A DNA stretch of 64,000 bases from positions 3,671,001-3,735,000 of the forward strand of contig JAIGNY010001587.1 in assembly GCA_020152595.1 (NCBI GenBank), in the 5' to 3' direction. The translations under genes and the position numbers were made by a program. The stretch comes from Chiridota heheva. Its lineage: Eukaryota > Echinodermata > Holothuroidea > Apodida > Chiridotidae. Positions 56,560 through 64,000 of the stretch are shown here, piece by piece; position 1 is the stretch's first letter, and each line of letters starts with the position of its first letter. The notes beneath the pieces were generated by a model. It searched no databases, had not been told where the DNA came from, and worked only from the letters and a program-made list of their open reading frames with translations.

Positions 56560-57690
56560 TGATCTAGCTACATGTATATAATAGATCCACAATACCATAC
56601 AGTATAACTAATCTTTGAAACAGACGTTTATGTGGCACCTTGTGAAAAGCTTTCATAAAATCAAGATAAACAATGTTAACCTTCTCATTATTTTCCCATG
56701 CTAGCGACAGATCATCTAAAACCTTTAATAATTGTAAAGAAGTAGATCTCCCTTTCATGAAACCAAACTGTTGAGAACTAATTAGATTGTTGTTATGAAA
56801 ATGTTTCATCAAATGGTCTCTAATACTCAATTCCATCGTTTTACCTACAACACTTGTAAGGCTCACAGGGCAATGATTTGATACTACAGATCTGTTGCCC
56901 TTCTTGAAAATAGGTGAAATATTTTCCACCTTCCAATCATCTGGAACTGTCATTTTTAAAGGAGGACAGTTGGAACAATGTAGTAAGGTATGTATCAATG
57001 ATATCAGAACACTCATATTAAATCCTTGGATGGATACCATCTGGTCCTGCTGACTTAGAAGTACTTAAACATTTTAATTTTTCAAATACTGTATCATGTA
57101 ATATGGAAATAGAACTGAGACTGAGGAACTTGAAAATTTTGTGTCTCAAAGTCAGGCATTTTATTATCATCTTTAACTGTAAACACACTCATAAAAAAAT
57201 GAGACAAGACCTTGGCTTTTTCAAGGTCAGATATAGTTGTTAATGGTTTACCATGCTCATCGCCTTCACTAGTCTGCAAGTGAGCTATGCCCTGTTTAAA
57301 GTTTGTATTAGATTTGGCATAACCCCAAAACTTTTTAGGGTTTGACTTAGCTTCAGATGCAATCAATTTTTCATGTTCAATCCATGCATTTCTGGTCATA
57401 GCACACACTTGATTTCTTACAAGACAATATTCTAAATACTTCTGGTGGTCTTTTGTCTCAACATATCTCTGCCAACACCTCTTTTTCTCCCTTACTTTTT
57501 TCAAAATATCCTTGCTAAAACTGAGGAGTGGTACCTTTCTGCTTTTTTAGACGAGATGGATCAAAAATTGGAACATATTTATCAATACAATCAGACATAT
57601 TATCTTTAAAAACTTTCCAGCAATTGTTAGTTTGGGATTTGGGGTAACTAACCTTTCTGAGCATGTCATCTTGTTGTTATATATTATTAC
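56560..57690 (-). mobile_element. CR1-like LINE fragment
   Basis: The minus frames 57094-57504 (KKFWGYAKSNTNFKQGIAHL) and 56564-57040 (VPDDWKVENISPIFKKGNRS, PVSLTSVVGKTMELSIRDHL, YLDFMKAFHKVPHKRL) are the linker and N-terminal RT of a CR1-type element. It ends before the catalytic palm motif, so it is incomplete at both ends. Confidence 0.9.
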
Positions 57691-59390
57691 AACATTATTT
57701 CTCCTAGAGTCCAACAAGGCCTACAGAGTACAGTACTCAGTGTACTGAGTGATACTTCGCATAATGTTAATATGGGTTTTTTCTAGGTAGGGCCTAGGCC
57801 TATGTATGTTTAGTTAGATAACATCTGACTGTAGTATATGCTATAGCCACTACATGGCTGCTATACAGTCAGAGAATGTATAGGGTTGAAACTGCTGCAT
57901 TGGCTTATCACATCATAGAAGCGTAGATGAATTTTGACTATGCGCTAGAAAAACTAGGCCTTTCCGCGACAATCGCAGGTCAACTTTTGACAATGCCTTT
58001 TTATCATCATGGATCATTTTTACGTGACACAAAATAAATAGATGCAATGATACTATATTAAGACGTTCATTTACCTTCTGTTCCTCACTTTAGGTTTTGT
58101 ATAACACTCCTTCGCTACTGACTTAGTTTCAAATAGCGCCTTGAATGGATGTATCTAAATTAGCTGAAAAGTTGTTGAACGAGCAACGGTGAAGTCAACT
58201 TGCATATAGCATTAAATCAAACACTGCGCGCATTTACAGAAGAACATTTTCAAAATAGCAGTTGCCAACACTCTCGGGTGATACACATACTAATTGTGTA
58301 CGCGTTTCCTAAAGACGGATTTGCGAAGTAATCGGAGTGTCAATTCTTCCATAATCAAATTAGATGTTTTTTTACGTACAAAATTTTCATCATTTGAAAT
58401 GAAAGTTAGACCTACAGTAGTTTGAAAGATGAGCCTAGGCCAACTTTAAAGTTTCAAGATGCTAATGAAATCAAAATCAAAACTCGGGGCCTAAGTTACA
58501 CTTTTGTCAGTTTTCATTTCATTATGTTAATTGTTATTTGTTGTTGTCTGAGTGGTTTTCAACGTTATGAGTGTATTGTCTCACTCAGTATTGCCTTGCA
58601 AGTACTACCCTACTGAGTGAGGTCATTAGGGTGTTTATCTCACTAAATATTGTTAGACAATATGGTTATAACTTTATTATAACTAGGCCTAAGTAGCCTT
58701 AGGCCTAACGTACGGTTAACATTGACGTTCAACACGAAAACAGTGACACTAACAGTAACACAGTAACAGTAACAACTAACAATTCAAAAACGGTATGATT
58801 CGAATTAATCTTAATTCCAACTTACTTGAGCCACTCCTACACCTGCCATCAGCATAAGATTAAAAGGCCAATAAAAGAAGAAAGTATATCAAATCATTCC
58901 AAGTTAAATGTATGGAATATTGGCTTTAAAGGACATATTAACGGAAGATCCAAGGTTCAACGGCCTAGGCTAATTGCCAGACCAGTTAAGTTTTCAGTTG
59001 AATTTACCGGCGGTGAAGATACCCAGAAAGTAAAATCACTATTTTATACATTTAAATATCTGTTGTTTAAATAAATATTTATTAACATACAAATTTATTA
59101 AAAGTAGAATTTATAGTATATAAGTATAAACGTACATTTCTTGAAATAATTTGATATCTAATTTTTAAATTTTTAAATTTGCTGTAACTCGAAAGCCCTA
59201 ATTTAAGGGACAATTATATTGCCTTCTTATATATTTTTCTTCTTTTTTCCCCTCTTTTTTTTTGACATATTGAGAAAGTCATTTCTTGAACGATTTTTTC
59301 AAAGGATTTAACTTTTCGAAATTTCATCTCGAATCCCTTAATTATTCATATTTTCCGTAGGATTGTGGAAGAGTAAATACGAAAGCCCAT
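57690..59390. other. Region upstream of CENPC, no gene recognised
   Basis: Contains several taggcctaggcc-type motifs (57790, 58685, 58960) and direct repeats of ctactgagtga/actcagt (57735-57760, 58600-58620). A short plus open frame at 58826-59074 resembles nothing I know. A promoter could be here. Confidence 0.4.
58075..58145 (-). other. CENPC: Possible non-coding first exon of CENPC
   Basis: A minus-strand stretch ends in a good donor (aacagaag|gtaaatg at 58074). It contains an in-frame stop relative to the next located exon and no ATG, so it could only be 5' UTR. Purely a candidate. Confidence 0.2.
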
Positions 59391-59394
59391 TAGG

Positions 59395-59575
59395 GCCAAT
59401 ACAAGTATATTAATTTGTAATTACAATACAAATTATTAATTTGCAATTATTAATTTGCAATTACAAATTATTAATTATCAATTTGTATTTAATGATTTGT
59501 AATAACAAATTAATAATTTGTATTTACAGGTTATTAGTTTGTAGTTGCAAATCAATCATTCAAATTAATAATTTA
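59395..59575. repeat. AT-rich degenerate repeat with mirrored units
   Basis: Alternating aattattaatttgcaatta and its inverse; can fold on itself extensively. Confidence 0.75.
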
Positions 59576-59599
59576 ACATAACATAACAAAATTACGGGC

Positions 59600-60060
59600 T
59601 AAGAAGAGTTTTAGTCACGCCATAAAAAGCCCAAACTAACACCGCCACCACCACCACGACAAAAAACAAAGACGCCCAGAGTTAGTAAATATCAATGTTG
59701 ACCTTAAAATTGTGAACAGAAATGGAGCTAACTACCCACTCAGGTAAACCATTCCACTCATTAACAACTCTTTGCGAAAAGCTAAAACGCCGAATATCTA
59801 TCCGTGAGAACTCTTTGGTCAACTTCTAACGGTTACCACGTGTCACATGAGGATTGGCTGAAACATGCAAGAAATAACAGGAAGTCAAAGCATCACTACC
59901 AGATAGGAATTTAAAAACCTGAATCATATCGCCACGTAGTCTTCTCAACTCAAGCGTGGTCAAACCAAGAATTCGCAACCTAGATTCATAAGAGAGGTTC
60001 TTTACTTCAGGAATACGTATAGTGGCTCTTCGCTAAACCTGCTTTAAAATGAACTTATCC
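59600..60060 (-). mobile_element. CR1/Rex-like LINE 3' fragment
   Basis: The minus frame reads VKNLSYESRLRILGLTTLEL, RRLRGDMIQVFKFLSG, then SQRVVNEWNGLPEWV and a (gtg)n run. Same family as 46930-47120. Frame is broken once near 59830. Confidence 0.9.
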
Positions 60061-60429
60061 TTCCCTAATAGGGACTCCACTCCAAGCCTAAATAGCATAC
60101 TCAAGTGAGGCCTGAATAACTGCTAACAATTTGTAATTACCGTTGTGCCTAAACTTAGTTCCGCGAAATCAAATTATGTAATACTGTTAAGGAAAAGGAA
60201 CGCATGAAAGATATCAAAAAATGTCATAACTAACAAATGACATCAATGACATAAGTAGGGATAACCTAATGTAAAGATTTTGTTGTAGAAGCAGACGAAT
60301 ATTTAGCATCAATCGGAAAGGTGGGAATTGGCAGCTGTGAACCTTTATTATTATTACGGGAAAAGGTTACAAATTTCACCTCCATGTTGAATGACGTACG
60401 AGACAGGGTCAGGGGCAGTTAAGGACTCG

Positions 60430-60805
60430 GAGACACTTTAAAGTTTGGTATCATTTGTGTAGAAACGACTGAAATCAGACTAGTCGTGATATCATAGCCT
60501 TAGATTCCTCAAAATCTTTTTGTATTTTATCATATTTTTTCTGTGATTTTGTGACTTAAAAACCATGAGATATGTCAAAAAAGTAGTAAAACTAAATCGT
60601 ATACCACCACCGTACCTGAACAAAGTTTGAGGAAAAATAATTTAAATAGTGAAACAATTAAATAAGCAGTGCTTGAAATACATAAAGACTTTCAGGAATC
60701 TGAGGTTGTGACATCACAGTCTGATTCCAATTGTTTCTACAGAAATTATACCAAACTTTAAACTTGAATATCTCCTTAACGGAATAAGACTTTGAAATTC
60801 GGGAA
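60430..60805. repeat. Inverted pair of dispersed repeat B
   Basis: 60430-60600 is the reverse complement of the 3636-3870 copy; 60650-60805 is a direct, more diverged copy (accaaactttaaacttgaat, ctccttaacggaataag). The two face each other across about 50 bp. Confidence 0.75.
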
Positions 60806-61084
60806 AATTATGAATCTTGACGAATATATTCGGGCAAAATATGCTCTACCCCCTAAAATGAAATTTCCCCGTATGCCTTTGTCCAGGTTTATAGCGCAAA
60901 CATTTTAAAAAGATTGTTTAGTCTTAGAATGGGTGAATATATTTGAAGTAACAGGACTGGGTAATGTGAAAGAGGTGGTATGACCGCCTGAAATGTAGCA
61001 AAAAGGTCCGACCGTGGTTATGTAGAAGAATTTGTCAACATCAAAATTACAGAAGCACCTTTCTATCATTCATCTTGAAAATTA

Positions 61085-61375
61085 AGATATGTCAAGTACA
61101 ACCCAGTAAACACAATAATGTTTTTAAAACATCATGAAAACATATTTTCAAAATGTGTTTATAATCTGATAATATCATTTTGGAGTGTCATAAAAGTGTC
61201 TTTTTAACATTTTCGAAAAACGTTTTACAAAAACATAAAAATAATATAATAAAAACATTTTTTGCATAATATTATTATTTTTAAATGGTATAATAATATT
61301 AGTACACGTTTTGATATTACTAAAACATTATAACACAAAATGTTTTAAAATACGTTTTGTGTTTTGTGGGAAGAA
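61085..61375. repeat. AT-rich interspersed repeat (acgtttt/aaaacgt type)
   Basis: Dense in aaaacat, acgttttacaaaaaca and tgttttaaaatacgttttgt, with inverted pairing between ends (acataaaaat... and attttta). It resembles common short invertebrate MITE or SINE tails; no coding. Confidence 0.5.
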
Positions 61376-61397
61376 CCCATCCGATTGTCCGGTGTCA

Positions 61398-62131
61398 CAG
61401 TGAATTCGGACCCTCCTAGAAAATGACCCTAGTGTCTGAATTCACTTAGTGAATTCTGACCCTAAAATTCACTATGATAAGACTGCCTCATGAATTTCAG
61501 TGGCAGAGAATCAGTCATGCCCTTAAAAATAGTGCCCCCGTACATTTGCATGCTTTTTAAGCGAGTGTCAACAAAGCTAAAATAGTACCTTTAAATTTTC
61601 GTTGAACTTAAACTGATCGCGACAACAGCCATGGACGACTTAACAAAGGTCGAGGAGTTCTTGAGATCGGAGAATTATCCCTCCTCGGTCTCAAAAAAGA
61701 CAAAGCAAATTTCAAAAAAACTGTAAGAAATATTTTATAATGCCTGATGTGGAAGGCCTCATCTTAAAGAAAGGAGGGGTTCAAGTTGTCGAAGAAAAAC
61801 CAAGAAAACTCTATATCATGGAAACTCTACATGCTGGTAACGTCCTTTTGGATTCCTTTAATAGAATTTGATGAAAATCACGATTGGTATAGTACCCCTT
61901 TCGGTGGCGTGTATCTACAATCAACAAAGAGAAACACCCGCAAACGTTCCAGTGTAGCGCCACTACGAAAGCCGAAGCTGAGCACACGCTTTAAATCGTA
62001 AGGTGGGTCATTTATCACTATGATAAAAGTGTAGGGTCCAAAATCACTGGTGAATTTTGACCCTAGGGTCCAAATTCATTAATGATTTTGAACCCTACGG
62101 TCATTTTTTACTAGAGGGTCCAAATTCACTG
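61398..62131 (+). mobile_element. 734-bp DNA-transposon-like element with terminal inverted repeats
   Basis: Ends are inverted repeats: cagtgaattcggaccctc at 61398 and, on minus from 62131, cagtgaatttggaccctct. Similarity extends about 90 bp inward with internal gaccctagggtc-type subrepeats. Inside, plus-strand broken frames (MDDLTKVEEFLRSENYPSSV at 61632; LILKKGGVQVVEEKPRKLY at about 61760) resemble the zinc-binding N-terminal part of a Gypsy/GIN-type integrase. Broken by frameshifts and stops. Superfamily not assigned; no clear target duplication. Confidence 0.65.
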
Positions 62132-62177
62132 TAGTTTTGCCAAGAAAAACGCAGCCAGCGAGGCAGTTAGGGGTCAC

Positions 62178-62715
<538 letters not shown>

Positions 62716-64000
62716 ATAATATTTAAAAATATAGATATATATAATAATAATAATAATACTTTTTAACTCCGTTTATTAACATCTTCAACAACACCAATAA
62801 CAATTCATACATTTGTTAAAGAAGCCAAACATAACGAATAATAACAAATAGTAGATGACTTTTTAACATAACTGAGAGCAGATAATGATATAATGTACAA
62901 TACAATCAAATGAAAATAATGAGAAAAGCATATCTGTGTATTCTGCGACTTCATGGAGTGATAAGTGAATGAAAGAAAAATAAATGAATAAAAACACAAC
63001 TAAGCGAAAAATTAGCAAAAGCTAGCTAACAGAATAAAAACAATAATAGAAGAAGATAATCAATGAAAGGAAAGCGCAAAATACACAGATGTATCTTATC
63101 TCCCTCTATTCACAATAAAATATACATTAACGGGGGTAAAGGAATAAGTAACACAATATGACGCAAGGAGACGCATGAATATCAACCGTCAGAGAATGTG
63201 AACAGTACAAAAAAAAAAAAATAGGTAGCAAGGCTCTGTTTTAAAGTTAAACAAAGCAATATATATCACAGCATTAAAGTAAGAAATTGTTGGGTTGAGA
63301 TACATAATAGCCTCAACCACATACAAAAGGAGAAAATTGAACATGCAAGTATTAGTGCAAAGAATGCAGTACTTTATGCCTACATACTAGTATTAATTAA
63401 AACAATTATAAAGGAGGTTGTTATTTCAGTTGCCATGACGATTGATATACCCATCGACTTAAAGATTAAATAAGAAAATGCGATAGAAATGATTAACTTG
63501 GGGTAGAATAGACTTACCTGCAATTATAAATGTAATTTTTAGCATGAATTATGAAATAGTTTAAAGGGGCTCTCATATTATCTAGTTGTCCAAAGAATAC
63601 AATGACTTTATTAAGAACAACGGGGTTTGAAACAATAAGCCTTACAGCATCACTCCAAAACAAGTAACAATCGAGCAATCCAAAAAGAAATGAGATAGTC
63701 TTATCTGACAGTCTGAGGCATTATAAAATGTACACATTTTGCTCTGGACTGATAAAATCAATTAAAATACTTTTTAAACGGTTGGCCAGGGACTTAGTTG
63801 CTATTTTGTAATCGGTATTAAAGTAGAGCGATAGGTCTCCAGCTTTAAAGAATGATGGGTTTTTGCCAGGCTTAAGAATTAAGGAAATCACTGCCTGTGA
63901 TTGTTGTTTGGATAAACACATATCATTATAAAAAAAAAATAGCGCGTTAACAACGAATTTCCGAATTTTATCCCAAAAGAACTTATAAAAGTCAGAACAT
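62716..64000 (-). mobile_element. L1/Tx1-like LINE, internally deleted, continuing past the window
   Basis: From the right edge, minus reads FYKFFWDKIRKFVVNALFFF, then SQAVISLILKPGKNPSFF and FNTDYKIATKSLANRLKSIL (RT N-terminal block). It then jumps directly to a C-terminal block (63530-63715: DAVRLIVSNPVVL, VFFGQLDNMRAPLNYFIIHA). The catalytic palm is absent, so most of ORF2 has been lost. The rest to 62750 is AT-rich 3' sequence. Confidence 0.82.

Overview
The window is eukaryotic, AT-rich, intron-containing genomic DNA from an invertebrate animal. Its load of non-LTR retrotransposons and satellites, and the many taggcctaggcc-type motifs, make me lean towards a marine deuterostome such as an echinoderm; that placement is inference. 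Most open frames in the window are by-products of tandem repeats.

The main result is one large, previously fragmented gene on the minus strand: the kinetochore protein CENP-C. I rebuilt it from twelve exons between about 56.03 kb (N-terminal side) and 7.57 kb (stop codon). The exons join in compatible phase, with GT/AG borders. They carry in order an N-terminal Mif2/CENP-C motif (GRRTGI...DGFEVFDDYF), KEN boxes, a very long low-complexity charged exon (about 855 codons), the diagnostic CENP-C motif (RRNRVRPLEYWRNERPVY) and a C-terminal cupin dimerisation fold. The start-codon exon and one early cupin exon were not found. Three places need one extra base to keep frame, which suggests uncorrected assembly errors or a decaying allele.

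Layout: 1-1.3 kb, a CpG-rich 17-bp satellite; 2.6-3.4 kb and 6.7-6.9 kb, (TA)n arrays with a hairpin between two of them; 7.57 kb, the last CENP-C exon; 7.65-21.9 kb, a 14-kb intron holding 60-, 18-, 48- and 22-bp arrays and a LINE; 21.9-26.8 kb, cupin and CENP-C-motif exons with another LINE; 26.9-30.2 kb, 36- and 75-bp arrays; 30.43-30.55 kb, a small exon; 31.9-34.75 kb, a 33/26-bp array; 34.8-40.2 kb, a decayed plus-strand multicopy protein gene broken by nested LINE insertions; 41.6-56.0 kb, the remaining CENP-C exons; 56.3-64 kb, SINE, LINE and DNA-transposon remnants and a trinucleotide array.

A gene whose product binds centromeric nucleosomes thus has introns filled with at least six unrelated satellite families. 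Two of these families appear to have grown out of LINE 3' tails. Exon calls rest on reading splice borders, phase and conserved motifs by eye; no database search was run.
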